NCBI GenBank assembly: GCA_021813195.1
Contig: JAKALI010000250.1
Span: 1-6,382 of the forward strand
Source of the DNA: Pseudomonadota bacterium
GTDB lineage: Bacteria > Pseudomonadota > Alphaproteobacteria > Rhizobiales > Hyphomicrobiaceae
Direction of reading: 5' to 3'
Length of the DNA: 6,382 bases
Positions 6,372 to 6,382 of the stretch are shown in pieces. The notes beneath the pieces were generated by a model. That model ran no database searches. It saw nothing but the letters and a program-made list of their open reading frames with translations, and had not been told where the DNA came from. A program made the translations under genes and the position numbers. How positions within the stretch are numbered: position 1 is the first letter of the stretch; each line of letters begins with the position of its first letter.

Positions 6372-6378
6372 CCTCTCT
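6372..6378 (-). promoter_or_regulatory. Ribosome-binding site of the 396-aa gene
   Basis: On the minus strand AGAGAGG precedes the ATG at 6365 by 6 bases, a good Shine-Dalgarno match and distance. It fixes the start of the gene. Only 17 bases upstream of the start are visible, so the operon promoter and any operator cannot be seen here; a further upstream gene in the same operon is possible. Confidence 0.7.
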
Positions 6379-6382
6379 TCGC

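Overview
The window reads as a piece of a tailed-phage genome or prophage from a GC-rich proteobacterium. A host in the Alphaproteobacteria, possibly Rhizobiales/Hyphomicrobiales, is my best guess. It rests on base composition, codon use and the feel of the small phage genes, not on a marker gene. There are no rRNA, tRNA, CRISPR, insertion-sequence or host housekeeping genes. Coding density is almost complete, and no non-coding gap exceeds a few bases.

Left part (1-3984, + strand): one very long open frame, cut by the left edge. It encodes the C-terminal ~1,328 residues of a phage large polyvalent protein. In order it shows a phage-type conserved block (FYDKILP), a domain-boundary motif (ITPAMRESVMRGQPLFQ), a zincin metallopeptidase signature (HEAVH), a PLxRFG motif (PLMRFG), and a long helical C-terminal part with two hydrophobic stretches. 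Such proteins are typically encoded with virion or late genes and are thought to be packaged and delivered into the host.

Right part (3988-6365, - strand): a compact six-gene operon transcribed toward the giant gene. In transcription order it holds: a 396-aa phage protein that I suspect is a single-strand annealing/recombination protein (inference); an 82-aa XRE-family helix-turn-helix regulator; a 129-aa HNH nuclease; a 49-aa single-span membrane protein; a 74-aa DUF551-like protein; and a 62-aa unknown. Four of the five junctions are overlaps (three ATGA, one 8-base) and the fifth has a 4-base gap, so the genes are probably co-transcribed and translationally coupled. The promoter must lie right of the window.

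The two units converge with only 3 bases between their stop codons. This fits the end of a late (virion) module meeting the end of an early (DNA metabolism/accessory) module. No terminator hairpin is visible at the junction. The least explained items are the annealing-protein candidate, the overlooked 49-aa membrane protein, the 62-aa orphan and the multi-domain giant protein.
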